Shown here: in pieces, positions 7,401 through 13,613 of the stretch | Layout: every line of letters begins with the position of its first letter | How positions within the stretch are numbered: position 1 is the first letter of the stretch | Origin: SIG603 sp964370635 | GTDB taxonomy: Bacteria; Bacillota; Clostridia; Oscillospirales; Acutalibacteraceae | NCBI GenBank assembly: GCA_964370635.1 | Contig: CAYJJU010000030.1 | Location: 1 to 18,944, forward strand | Direction of reading: 5' to 3' | DNA: 18,944 bases | Notes under the pieces: generated by a model | The model's input: the letters and a program-made list of their open reading frames with translations, nothing else | What the model was told of the DNA's origin: nothing | Databases searched by the model: none | Made by a program: the position numbers and the translations under genes

Positions 7401-7862
7401 GCGATTTTGCGAGGCGAAGAGCCACCTACTCCGGAAAAAGAATGTGTAGTCGACATGCAGGTTCAAGCGCATATCCCTCAGTCTTATGTAAGTGCAACAA
7501 GGCAAAGGCTTGAAATTTACAGAAGAATTGCAGACATTAAAACCTATGACGACTCAATAGATGTCATAGACGAGCTGATAGACCGCTTTGGTGAGCCACC
7601 TGCGGCTGTCAAAGGACTTATAGACATCGCCCTGCTTCGAAACAGGGCCGCCGCCTTAAATATAAAGGAAGTAAAACAGCAGTCAAGCTACATCAATTTA
7701 TTCCTAGACTCTGTGGACATGGAGGCCGTATCAAAGCTAATTTCAGGCATGAAGGGCAGAGTTTTACTAAAGGCAAGCCACTCACCTTATATAAATATAA
7801 CCCTAAACGGACAAAGCCCTCTTGACGTGCTAGAAGACGCCTTAAACCTCATGGATAAATAA
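4404..7862 (+). CDS. mfd: Transcription-repair coupling factor
   Basis: ATP-driven DNA translocase that removes stalled RNA polymerase and recruits UvrA for repair. Its 1152 residues match the family. An N-terminal UvrB-like part has RGGIVDFFPPGEEFPKRIEF near 174. A CarD-like RNA-polymerase-interaction domain starts near 490 (SVGDYVVHTTHGVGIFEGI). The RecG-like translocase has Walker A GDVGFGKTE (about 645), the DEEQ box in IIDEEQRFGV (about 744), LSATPIPRTL, and TTIIETGVDVPNANTLI with QLRGRVGRS (about 915). A C-terminal UvrA-regulating domain follows. The start is TTG at 4404, five bases after AAAGGAGG (4391-4398). All catalytic motifs appear intact. Confidence 0.98.
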   Translation: MKFLSEVLIKYNEFTGLLNAVKDEKTPAVLTGVSAIHKAAITKALFGKLGKKILFLSANEAEQNKMFEDLSSMGLRCAVYPSRDFNFVDNTGISHEYERLRLDTLKKIINNECDCVLACIDAALQFTIPKSDLIARELTLKPSESIKIEDLIKALVNCGYQRAEQIEGIGQFSHRGGIVDFFPPGEEFPKRIEFWGDDIDTISYFDTDSQRRTTDCDTAIISPSMEVLPKSNSLLIKKINEVAKGLRGKSAPMAKEILNSEIKKLENNMHISSMDKFISLAYENSATLFDYFDTKNSLLIFSEGSALKERERTSAYSLNEEIKHLFSQGVLCKGLDTFSGDWTYALSMAEKFPSIHMDIFARGSYEIPTKTLINMTMRQLSVWGGSFEILKEDLNSALHKKMRCVVLAGTEKSAKTVAEDLKNEGYPAQYFDDVLTINKGTIAVLPNTLSAGFEVPGADFVLISHGRVHTEQKSKRKKKDKNSQEIYSLSELSVGDYVVHTTHGVGIFEGIHKIELNSIEKDYIKIKYAKSDTLYVPVIQLDMVAKYIGPKEDGAVKIHRLGGTEWQKAKSRVRSAVKDIAKELIVLYAKRLKAKGYAFPEDDDLQRDFEGRFEYDETEDQLRCINEIKNDMEAHTPMDRLLCGDVGFGKTEVALRAAFKCIAAGKQCAILVPTTILAWQHFQTAIKRLENFPTKIELLSRFRTPKQQEQVLKNLKRGYADMVVGTHRLVSKDVQFKDLGLVIIDEEQRFGVAQKEKLKQLCKTADILTLSATPIPRTLNMALSGVRDMSVIEEAPHDRHPVQTYVMEYDLGIIADAIRKELRRGGQVYYLHNDVSSIKTTAARLQAQVPEARIGIGHGKMDEKELSEVWRQLMEHEIDILVCTTIIETGVDVPNANTLIIDYSDRMGLSQLHQLRGRVGRSNRRAYAYLTYTKNKVLTEIAQKRLSAIREFTEFGSGFKIALRDLEIRGAGNILGGEQHGHMESVGYDMYLKLLNEAVAILRGEEPPTPEKECVVDMQVQAHIPQSYVSATRQRLEIYRRIADIKTYDDSIDVIDELIDRFGEPPAAVKGLIDIALLRNRAAALNIKEVKQQSSYINLFLDSVDMEAVSKLISGMKGRVLLKASHSPYINITLNGQSPLDVLEDALNLMDK

Positions 7863-7865
7863 TTC

Positions 7866-7894
7866 TTGTAATTTTGCCGAAAATGCTGTATAAT
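7866..7894 (+). promoter_or_regulatory. Promoter of the foldase-like lipoprotein
   Basis: TTGTAA (7866-7871), a 17-bp spacer and a perfect TATAAT (7889-7894). It begins right after the mfd stop, so the next gene can be transcribed independently of pth-mfd. Confidence 0.75.
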
Positions 7895-7932
7895 ATTAGA
7901 CTAACTATAATAATCAATCGAAAGGTAAGTCT

Positions 7933-8994
7933 ATGAAACTATTCAAATCAATAATTATGTTAACACTGTCTGTGGTTTTAGCCGTAAGCACAACCGCATG
8001 TCAAAATGCCGACATGACGTGGGCCGCCAAGACAGACAGCCACACCATGAATATAGGTGAGTACCTATATTATCAAGTTTCGGCGTATGACGAAGCATCA
8101 AACCTTGTAAGCAGCGACACCGAGGTGCTAAAGGCAGAAATAGAAGGCGTTTTAGCAGAAGAGTGGATTTTAAACAGAGCCCTTGAAAATGTAAGTCTTT
8201 ACTTTTGGGCTAATAATTTGATAGAGGAAAACGATTTCGATTTGACTCAAGAAGAAATCGACTATGCCCTGTCTTACACCGCAAGCCTTTGGCCGTATTA
8301 TGAGGAAACACTTGTAGACATTGGCATTTCAGAAGAATCCTTTAACTCTGTAACCTCCGAATTTGACATTAAATTCAAAAAATTATTTGACTACTACTAT
8401 GGCGAAGGCGGAGAGTACCAAATACCAAAGCAGGACATTATAGACTATTATGTAGAGGGTAAATATTCTTACTCTTATATGTATGTATCTCTTACAAAAG
8501 TAGAAAATGATGAAATTGTAGACCTTACTCAAGAGGAAATAGACGATATAATAAGTCAATTTGAGTATTACGAAACTCAAGTACAGACAGGTTACACCAC
8601 TCTTGAAAACGCAGCGGCGGAATTTGCATTTGCAAATGAACTTTCAGAAACACCGTTTGTATCAGATGTGACGGATTTAAAATACGAGTATTACCCCATA
8701 AATTTTGTCGAGGCACTCGAGGAGCTTGACAAAGGCGAAACAAAGATTTTTGAGTCTGAGGGTCAAATGGTTTTACTCTTAAAACACGACATCGACGCAG
8801 ACGCCGAAATCATGTACTCTGACGCTAGAGAAAGATTAAATATTAGTCTTGAAATGAAGTCTGATGAGTTTAGAGAGCTTGCATTAGAGCTTTCTAAGGA
8901 CTATCTAGACAATGTGACTATAAACCAAGCAGCAATAGATGCATCTAATCTTTCAAGTCTAGTAACCGACGATAACAAGATGGGAAACAACTAA
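7933..8994 (+). CDS. SurA/PrsA-like foldase lipoprotein (degenerate parvulin region)
   Basis: A 353-residue exported protein. Residues 1-22 form a signal peptide (KLFK, then a hydrophobic stretch) ending STTAC, so Cys23 is the probable lipidated residue; the -3 residue is Thr rather than Leu, making the lipobox imperfect. The body is acidic, with LTQEEID twice (about residues 103 and 197), typical of the helical SurA-N/trigger-factor-type chaperone region. The C-terminal part has ALEELDKGETKIFESEGQMV, which resembles the end of a PpiC rotamase domain, but the usual HILV and GGDLG-type motifs are missing. It may act as a chaperone without isomerase activity (inference). A lipoprotein of this type next to mfd is familiar in Clostridia from memory. 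The ribosome binding site is AAAGGTAAG. Confidence 0.65.
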   Translation: MKLFKSIIMLTLSVVLAVSTTACQNADMTWAAKTDSHTMNIGEYLYYQVSAYDEASNLVSSDTEVLKAEIEGVLAEEWILNRALENVSLYFWANNLIEENDFDLTQEEIDYALSYTASLWPYYEETLVDIGISEESFNSVTSEFDIKFKKLFDYYYGEGGEYQIPKQDIIDYYVEGKYSYSYMYVSLTKVENDEIVDLTQEEIDDIISQFEYYETQVQTGYTTLENAAAEFAFANELSETPFVSDVTDLKYEYYPINFVEALEELDKGETKIFESEGQMVLLLKHDIDADAEIMYSDARERLNISLEMKSDEFRELALELSKDYLDNVTINQAAIDASNLSSLVTDDNKMGNN

Positions 8995-9017
8995 ATTAAT
9001 TCTATTTTTTATTATTT

Positions 9018-9085
9018 AGTTCATTACATTAATAATTTTTGTACAAGATTACCAAAGATAAAATATTTTTGATTTTTAATGAACT
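9018..9085. promoter_or_regulatory. Inverted repeat in the sigma-factor upstream region
   Basis: AGTTCATTA (9018-9026) and its exact complement TAATGAACT (9077-9085) lie about 50 bases apart in the 132-bp gap before the sigma gene. GAAC at 9081-9084 is at a plausible place for an ECF-type -35 element, but no matching -10 can be assigned with confidence. Confidence 0.3.
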
Positions 9086-9126
9086 TTTTAGCATTTTAAA
9101 GTATCTTAGAAAGTGAGGCCAATAAA

Positions 9127-9711
9127 GTGGCAACTAATTTTGAAAAAATTGCAAGCCAAGTGAATAAAGTTAAGAATAAAGATAGTACTGCTTTCACAAG
9201 GCTTTACGAGCTTACGTATCAGCGAATCTATTTTCTGGCTTATTCCATATTAAAAAACGAACAAGACGCACAGGACGTTGTTCAAGAGACGTATATTAAG
9301 GTTTTAAAATATATTGATACTTTAAAAGACGGAAAGGCTTTTGTTAAGTGGGCAGAAAAAATCGCCTACTCAATTTCAATAAGAGCTTTATCAAAAAGAA
9401 GAGACACCTTGGTGGAAGATGAGGTTTTGCAAAGCATATCCGATGAAAACACTTCTACAAGCCCTCTCACTCAAACCGTAGCTAAAGATGATATAGAAAT
9501 ATTAAATCAACATATATTACAGCTTGACCCCGTACTTCGTGCAACTATAGTCTTTAAATATTTTGACGGTTACAAAATCAGCACAATTGCAAAAATTATG
9601 GACTGCCCAGAGGGCACCGTAAAAAGCAGGCTGAGTATCGCAAAGAAAAAACTTAGGCTCTCACTCACAAAAGAAGGAAGGAAGGATGTTTATGTCGGGT
9701 TCTTTATTTAA
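9127..9711 (+). CDS. ECF-type RNA polymerase sigma factor
   Basis: A 194-residue sigma-70-family protein with regions 2 and 4 only, the ECF layout. Region 2 (about 22-90) includes LYELTYQRIYFLAYSIL and the DAQDVVQETYIKVLKYI core-binding helix. Region 4 (about 133-180) has LDPVLRATIVFKYFDGYKIS and MDCPEGTVKSRLSIAKKKL, the helix-turn-helix for the -35 element. The start is GTG at 9127 preceded by AGTGAGG. Its 3' end overlaps the next gene by 26 bases, so the two are translationally linked, the usual arrangement for a sigma factor and its anti-sigma partner. It would direct transcription of a small envelope- or stress-type regulon; the signal and targets are unknown. Confidence 0.92.
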   Translation: MATNFEKIASQVNKVKNKDSTAFTRLYELTYQRIYFLAYSILKNEQDAQDVVQETYIKVLKYIDTLKDGKAFVKWAEKIAYSISIRALSKRRDTLVEDEVLQSISDENTSTSPLTQTVAKDDIEILNQHILQLDPVLRATIVFKYFDGYKISTIAKIMDCPEGTVKSRLSIAKKKLRLSLTKEGRKDVYVGFFI

Positions 9712-10492
9712 TAATTTACCTATCAAAAAAGCTCTACAGCACATGGCAAAAACAACAAAAATGCCATCAAAAATAGCATATTCATCTCTTGTCGGAGCCT
9801 TAGCAGTAAATGGTATGGATACTTCAGGCGCCTTGAGCTTTGTGGCTCAACCCCCTGCTGCCCCCGTATCACCGTCTGTACTCCCTGTAATCACCGCAGC
9901 AACAACAACCGCTGCAACACTAACTGCCGCCGCTTTAACGGTGGTATCGGTAAACTCGCCGCCTATATTCACAGAAACGGGCATTTGCACAGATTCTAAT
10001 GAATATGTAAGCTCAGAGGTTGAAATCTGCGCTTCCATAGACGCTCCGCTAAGTGAAATCGAAGAGGTTTATATCGTCGATGAAAACAGCGTGCGCACCG
10101 AAGGTGTTGAAAGTGAACAAACAGAGGGTAGATTTACGTTTACCGTAAATAAAAACGGCGTATATACCATTTATGCAAGTGCATCAAACAATCAAGTTGC
10201 GTCTACTACTGTCACAATAGACTGCATAGACGACACTCAACCAAAAATTAGCGATTATAGCTATGACGCTGATAATTCTTTATTGGAGATTTTCGTAATA
10301 GACGAAAAATCCGGCGTCAACTTTGACACTGTATATATAATGTCAAGCGGAGAAGAGAAAATATTCCCGACAGGCATGGATATCGAGCTTGGAAAGTTAG
10401 ATTTCAATGTCCCAAAAGGCGATTATATTCTTTATATATCCGACGAAGTAGGTACTCAAGGCGTTTACAGCGTGAGTATCAAACAAAATTGA
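9686..10492 (+). CDS. Single-span membrane protein with Ig-like outer domain; candidate anti-sigma factor
   Basis: Unrecognised 268-residue protein overlapping the sigma gene by 26 bases. Residues 1-60 are basic and probably cytoplasmic (NNLPIKKALQHMAKTTKMP). Residues about 63-90 are an Ala/Thr/Val-rich hydrophobic segment (SVLPVITAATTTAATLTAAA) that could span the membrane. The rest is acidic and beta-rich, with repeats of the type GVYTIYASASNNQVASTTVT and GDYILYISDEVGTQGVYSVS, suggesting two Ig-like folds outside the cell. The size, topology and position fit an anti-sigma factor, but there is no zinc anti-sigma HxxxCxxC motif, so this role is inferred. ATG 9692 is an equally good start: AAGGAAGG repeats serve both. 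Confidence 0.75.
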   Translation: MFMSGSLFNNLPIKKALQHMAKTTKMPSKIAYSSLVGALAVNGMDTSGALSFVAQPPAAPVSPSVLPVITAATTTAATLTAAALTVVSVNSPPIFTETGICTDSNEYVSSEVEICASIDAPLSEIEEVYIVDENSVRTEGVESEQTEGRFTFTVNKNGVYTIYASASNNQVASTTVTIDCIDDTQPKISDYSYDADNSLLEIFVIDEKSGVNFDTVYIMSSGEEKIFPTGMDIELGKLDFNVPKGDYILYISDEVGTQGVYSVSIKQN

Positions 10493-10524
10493 GTACGACA
10501 ACTGTAATATATTCCCAAAGTAAG

Positions 10525-10551
10525 AATGCATCTATTATTAGATGCATTTTT
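10525..10551 (+). terminator. Rho-independent terminator of the sigma operon
   Basis: A perfect 10-bp stem, AATGCATCTA (10525-10534) with TAGATGCATT (10539-10548), loop TTAT, then a T-run. It lies 32 bases after the stop of the Ig-like membrane protein. Confidence 0.88.
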
Positions 10552-10562
10552 GCTATTTTCGC

Positions 10563-10590
10563 TTGAATAATGCCATATTTGTGCTATAAT
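10563..10590 (+). promoter_or_regulatory. Extended -10 promoter of the SLOG gene
   Basis: TTGAAT (10563-10568), a 16-bp spacer and TATAAT (10585-10590) preceded by TGC (extended -10). The decamer GTGCTATAAT recurs at 11577-11586 and, on the minus strand, at 11512-11503. Confidence 0.8.
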
Positions 10591-10610
10591 AATTTTAATG
10601 GAGTGTTATT

Positions 10611-11087
10611 ATGAGCGATAAAAAAATTAGCTGTTGTTTTACAGGACATAGAAATATCAACATGTCAAATACCGATTCACTAAAAAACAAGCTTGAGGCA
10701 GAAATTGTAAGACTTATAAAAATAGGTTATAAAAACTTTTTTGCAGGAGGTGCTTTAGGCTTTGATACTCTATGCGCAAAAACTGTAATTGACTTAAAAA
10801 AAATTTATCCCGACATAAGTCTCACACTTGCCCTTCCCTGTTTAGAACAAAGCCATAAGTGGAGTTATGAGGATAAATTCATTTATGAAAATATTAAATT
10901 TCACTGCGACGACATAGTCTATGTGTCAGAGCATTACACAGCCTCTTGCATGCACAAAAGAAATAGATACATGGTAGATAACTCAAGTGCGGTAATTTGC
11001 TTTAAAGTCTACGACAGAGGCGGCACATTTTACACCGTAAACTACGCAATGTCTAAAAATGTGCCCGTCATTAATGTAGCGGATTAA
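10611..11087 (+). CDS. SLOG-family (YpsA/DUF1273-like) protein
   Basis: A 158-residue Rossmann-like protein of the SLOG superfamily, whose members bind nucleotides or nucleotide-derived ligands. Visible landmarks are CCFTGHR (residues 8-14), the glycine-rich GGALGFDTLCA (46-56), LALPCLEQSHKW, the RYMVDNSSAVICF strand-helix and GGTFYTVNYAM near 137. These match YpsA-like proteins (GpsB-linked in Bacillus; biochemical role unclear). It has its own promoter and GGAG before ATG. Its stop overlaps the stop of the convergent flavodoxin gene: both share the TTAA at 11084-11087. No toxin or effector is beside it, so a defence role is not supported here. Confidence 0.88.
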   Translation: MSDKKISCCFTGHRNINMSNTDSLKNKLEAEIVRLIKIGYKNFFAGGALGFDTLCAKTVIDLKKIYPDISLTLALPCLEQSHKWSYEDKFIYENIKFHCDDIVYVSEHYTASCMHKRNRYMVDNSSAVICFKVYDRGGTFYTVNYAMSKNVPVINVAD

Positions 11088-11473
11088 ACATCGCTTGGCG
11101 TGTCGATTTGCTTTCCTATAAGGTCTATTACTTTTTTAAAACCATCACGGTCTTTTAGTTTGCTTGCAAGAGAGGTAGGAATGGCTACTATGCCATCTCT
11201 TCCCTCTTTTTCTATAAAACTGCGTATCGCAGGAGGAAAAGACCCCGCCCATATTGGAAACACCAAAATAATTACATCACCCTTATTAACAGGCGCATAC
11301 TCTATGTCGGTAAGCTGTTTTTTTGAGGACATATAGCCACCCCTTAAAAAATTCTTAGCCCCCGACCAGTCTTTGTCGTCTGTTATTTTTTGTGCTTTTG
11401 TATCGTGTTTTGCAGCAAGTTCCTGTGCAATTTTCTCGCTTCTGCCCGTTCTTGTAAAATAATAAATTTGCAT
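11084..11473 (-). CDS. Flavodoxin-like protein
   Basis: A 129-residue FMN-binding-type protein, shorter than classical flavodoxins (about 140-150). The N-terminal phosphate-binding loop reads YYFTRTGRSEKIAQELA in place of the usual T/SxTGNT. VIILVFPIWAGSFPPAIRSFI is the strand plus the Trp-containing flavin loop (FPIWAG). The end IDTPSDV lacks the last helix of longer homologues. It would be a cytoplasmic electron carrier or small FMN-dependent reductase; its partner is not visible. AGGAGGG lies before ATG 11473. No terminator fits between it and the convergent SLOG gene. Confidence 0.85.
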   Translation of the reverse strand: MQIYYFTRTGRSEKIAQELAAKHDTKAQKITDDKDWSGAKNFLRGGYMSSKKQLTDIEYAPVNKGDVIILVFPIWAGSFPPAIRSFIEKEGRDGIVAIPTSLASKLKDRDGFKKVIDLIGKQIDTPSDV

Positions 11474-11502
11474 AATTTCGCCCTCCTTTTAAAGATGTTT
11501 AT

Positions 11503-11512
11503 ATTATAGCAC
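11503..11512 (-). promoter_or_regulatory. Extended -10 promoter of the flavodoxin-like gene
   Basis: On the minus strand GTGCTATAAT gives TATAAT with an upstream TGC, 30 bases before the start codon. There is no good -35, which extended -10 promoters can do without. It is the same decamer as the two neighbouring promoters. Confidence 0.65.
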
Positions 11513-11557
11513 TAAAACGGTGATAATAAAACATAATTCTTAACTTTCCTAAAATAA

Positions 11558-11586
11558 TGGACAAACCAAATTTTCTGTGCTATAAT
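11558..11586 (+). promoter_or_regulatory. Promoter of the unknown-function gene at 11620
   Basis: TGGACA (11558-11563), a 17-bp spacer and TATAAT (11581-11586) with extended TGC. Transcription should begin near 11593. This leaves almost no leader before the ATG at 11605 and supports the TTG at 11620 as the start. Confidence 0.78.
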
Positions 11587-11619
11587 GTTATGACTTATTA
11601 ATTTATGGAGTTGATTTTT

Positions 11620-12414
11620 TTGGACTTTTTAGCATTTGATATAATCAAAGATGCAATCGAAACAGAACTTATAAAACAAGAATTTTCTGAGGCTAAGTCT
11701 TTAGGCGATGAAGACGGCAAGGCGGTAGCCTTTTACACAGACCACATAGCATATAGTTTAATCTATAACGAAGCAAAATCAAGCTTTCTACTTCGCTCTG
11801 CGTCGGTAACAGACGGTGAGGCGGGAGAGTGGAAAACGCTTTCTCAGTGGCTTTTTGACAAAGAAGAAGGCACTAAGGCAGATGCTCAAACCATAGCAAA
11901 CGACTTTTCTGAAGTCATAGTAGGGCCTAAGCGCATAGCCGCCATACAAAATGTGAAGAAAAGAAAAAAAGATGAAGAGGGCAACATTGACCCACAGTTT
12001 CTCTTTAATCGATTTGCAAACATCTTCCCTGAATTTAAGGAAAAGATGAACTCAGACAAAATTACTTATGGACAAATAAGGTTTACTGTGCTTACAAAGG
12101 AAAGTTTGAGAAAACTTTGTGAAGATGCCGCAGCCTCTCACCTAGCAAACCCTGAAACCTTCAAAAAGATGACAAACATCATCAATGACATGTATAAAGA
12201 CGGCGACTTGCAGGTAAGAAGCATACTTACTCACGGCCTTTTAAACGGCATGAGCGACGAGGCGATAGCAATTTTAAACCCTGTGTTTTCAGAAGACCTT
12301 GCAAAGGTTTATAAGTGTTCAAGAAAACTTAAAGACAAAAATATTAAGCCTGAAAAAGTTAAAAAACAAAAGAAAATTGTTGCAGACGCACTAAATAACG
12401 CAAACAGGCGATAA
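11620..12414 (+). CDS. Protein of unknown function, 264 aa
   Basis: Not recognised. A soluble, charged protein without a signal peptide, membrane segment or Cys cluster. The N-terminal 110 residues look like an alpha/beta unit (AVAFYTDHIAYSLIYNEAKS, then FLLRSASVTDGEAGEW); the middle is helical (QFLFNRFANIFPEFKEKM); the last 30 residues are Lys-rich (KPEKVKKQKKIVADAL), suggesting contact with nucleic acid or ribosomes, which is only a guess. The start is TTG 11620: TGGAG (11606-11610) lies nine bases before it, whereas the in-frame ATG 11605 has no ribosome binding site and sits about 12 bases from the predicted transcription start. It is monocistronic and lies between the divergent flavodoxin gene and the ribosomal-protein cluster. 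Confidence 0.75.
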   Translation: MDFLAFDIIKDAIETELIKQEFSEAKSLGDEDGKAVAFYTDHIAYSLIYNEAKSSFLLRSASVTDGEAGEWKTLSQWLFDKEEGTKADAQTIANDFSEVIVGPKRIAAIQNVKKRKKDEEGNIDPQFLFNRFANIFPEFKEKMNSDKITYGQIRFTVLTKESLRKLCEDAAASHLANPETFKKMTNIINDMYKDGDLQVRSILTHGLLNGMSDEAIAILNPVFSEDLAKVYKCSRKLKDKNIKPEKVKKQKKIVADALNNANRR

Positions 12415-12443
12415 AAATAGCAAAAAATCAAAACTTATTTAAT

Positions 12444-12523
12444 AAAATAGCCCTTAAGGTGTTGACATTGTACCTATTTATATGTTACAATGTTTCTACC
12501 TCAAATAAGAGGGCTATTTTTTT
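12444..12523. promoter_or_regulatory. rpmG promoter bracketed by an 11-bp inverted repeat
   Basis: TTGACA (12462-12467) and TACAAT (12486-12491), spacer 18, with TG three bases before the -10, form the promoter of the rpmG-secE-nusG cluster. AAAATAGCCCT (12444-12454) and AGGGCTATTTT (12510-12520) bracket it exactly. The right arm runs into more T residues, so an upstream transcript could form a long-loop terminator; otherwise this is an unusual cis element. A roughly 92-nt leader follows before ATG 12590, with no tRNA gene in it. Confidence 0.7.
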
Positions 12524-12589
12524 GTGCCTATTTTTTTGAGGGAGGCTGGGCTTAAACCCAAATTTTTTCCGTAAAACGGAGGTGCCGTT

Positions 12590-12739
12590 ATGAGAGTCAA
12601 AATAACATTAGCTTGCCAGGAGTGCAAACAAAGAAACTACAACACAATGAAGAACAAAAAGAACGATCCCGACAGACTTGAGATGAGTAAGTACTGCAGA
12701 TTCTGCAGAAAACACACAGCTCACAGAGAAACAAAATAA
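12590..12739 (+). CDS. rpmG: 50S ribosomal protein L33
   Basis: A 49-residue L33 of the large ribosomal subunit. It reads MRVKITLACQECKQRNYNT, then DRLEMSKYCRFCRKHTAHRE. Cys9/Cys12 and Cys36/Cys39 make the zinc-binding (C+) form. The start at 12590 has GGAGG (12578-12582) seven bases upstream. The SD overlaps a small CCG-TAAAA-CGG hairpin, which might tune translation. rpmG just before secE and nusG is the usual Firmicute order. It is short and easily missed by length filters. Confidence 0.97.
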   Translation: MRVKITLACQECKQRNYNTMKNKKNDPDRLEMSKYCRFCRKHTAHRETK

Positions 12740-12756
12740 GATAGGGAGGAACAATT

Positions 12757-12987
12757 ATGTCTGATTCTAAAAAACCAAATGCTTTTATGGGTTTTCTAAA
12801 AAGAGCAGGTAAATTTTTCCGAGATTGCAAAGGCGAACTCAAAAAAATTGTTTGGCCTACTATAAGAACTGTATTTAAAAATATGGGTGTTGTTATTACC
12901 ACAATTATTATTTTGGGAACATTTATATTTTTACTGGATACAGCTTTTATGCAACTTCTCAGTCTTATTATGGATGTTGCCAACTAA
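12757..12987 (+). CDS. secE: Preprotein translocase subunit SecE
   Basis: A 76-residue small subunit of the SecYEG channel. An amphipathic N-terminal part ending RDCKGELKKIVWPT, the conserved SecE signature before the membrane segment, is followed by a single span (VVITTIIILGTFIFLLDTAF). This is the short one-span form usual in Firmicutes. GGGAGG lies before ATG, 17 bases after rpmG, within the same transcript. Confidence 0.96.
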   Translation: MSDSKKPNAFMGFLKRAGKFFRDCKGELKKIVWPTIRTVFKNMGVVITTIIILGTFIFLLDTAFMQLLSLIMDVAN

Positions 12988-13040
12988 AATTCGTTGGATA
13001 TTCACCACTGTGAAACTATTTTTTAACGGAGGAAAACAGT

Positions 13041-13565
13041 ATGGCAGACGAGGCGAAATGGTATGTTATACATACCTATTCGGGATATGAAAACAAAGTT
13101 GCCTCAAACCTTGAAAAAGTGGTGGAAAACCGCCAACTTCAAGATTTAATCAAGGAAATTAAAGTTCCTACCGAAATTGTCGTTGAAATTAAAGAAGACG
13201 GCAAAACAAAAGAGGTAGAGCGCAAAATTTATCCGGGTTATGTTATTATTAAAATGATAGTAACAGACAAATCTTGGTATGCAGTGCGAAATATTCGTGG
13301 CTGTACAGGTTTTGTAGGTACTACTACCGACCCTATTCCGCTTACAGAAGATGAAGTGGCAAGGCTAGGTGTTGAAACTAAGAAGATTGAAGTTTCTTAT
13401 GATGTCGGCGACAGTGTCCAAATCGTCGATGGTCCGCTTAGCGGATTCTTAGGTATAGTAGATGAAATAGACATTGATAATAACAATGTCAGAGTCACTG
13501 TGTCTATGTTTGGACGTGAAACACCGGTTGATTTGGAACTTAACCAAATTGAATCGGAAAACTAA
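13041..13565 (+). CDS. nusG: Transcription termination/antitermination factor NusG
   Basis: A 174-residue NusG that binds the RNA polymerase clamp and modulates elongation and pausing. The N-terminal NGN domain begins WYVIHTYSGYENKVASNLEK and includes IYPGYVIIKMI and WYAVRNIRGCTGFVG. The KOW domain at about 120-174 has GDSVQIVDGPLSGFLGIV and MFGRETPVDLELNQIE. GGAGG precedes ATG. It lies 53 bases after secE, and a short terminator-like hairpin lies just downstream, before rplK. Confidence 0.98.
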   Translation: MADEAKWYVIHTYSGYENKVASNLEKVVENRQLQDLIKEIKVPTEIVVEIKEDGKTKEVERKIYPGYVIIKMIVTDKSWYAVRNIRGCTGFVGTTTDPIPLTEDEVARLGVETKKIEVSYDVGDSVQIVDGPLSGFLGIVDEIDIDNNNVRVTVSMFGRETPVDLELNQIESEN

Positions 13566-13577
13566 GGTTTGATAATC

Positions 13578-13596
13578 AGCGGAAATCCGCTTTTTA
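13578..13596 (+). terminator. Short terminator/attenuator-like hairpin between nusG and rplK
   Basis: AGCGG-AAAT-CCGCT (stem 5-6 bp) is followed directly by five T residues. A second hairpin, GGGGC-AAT-GCCCC (13600-13612), and the L1-like leader come next. The stem is short, so termination may be partial and would set the ratio of nusG to ribosomal-protein transcripts (inference). Confidence 0.5.
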
Positions 13597-13613
13597 TGCG
13601 GGGCAATGCCCCA

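Noticed and set aside
8383..8743. Minus-strand open frames within the lipoprotein gene
   Set aside because: They have Tyr/Val-rich, unlikely composition, no ribosome binding site and are fully contained in a well-supported gene; shadows only.
10611..11087. SLOG protein as part of an anti-phage system
   Set aside because: No effector, nuclease, toxin or membrane-pore partner is adjacent; it has its own promoter and resembles housekeeping YpsA-like proteins.
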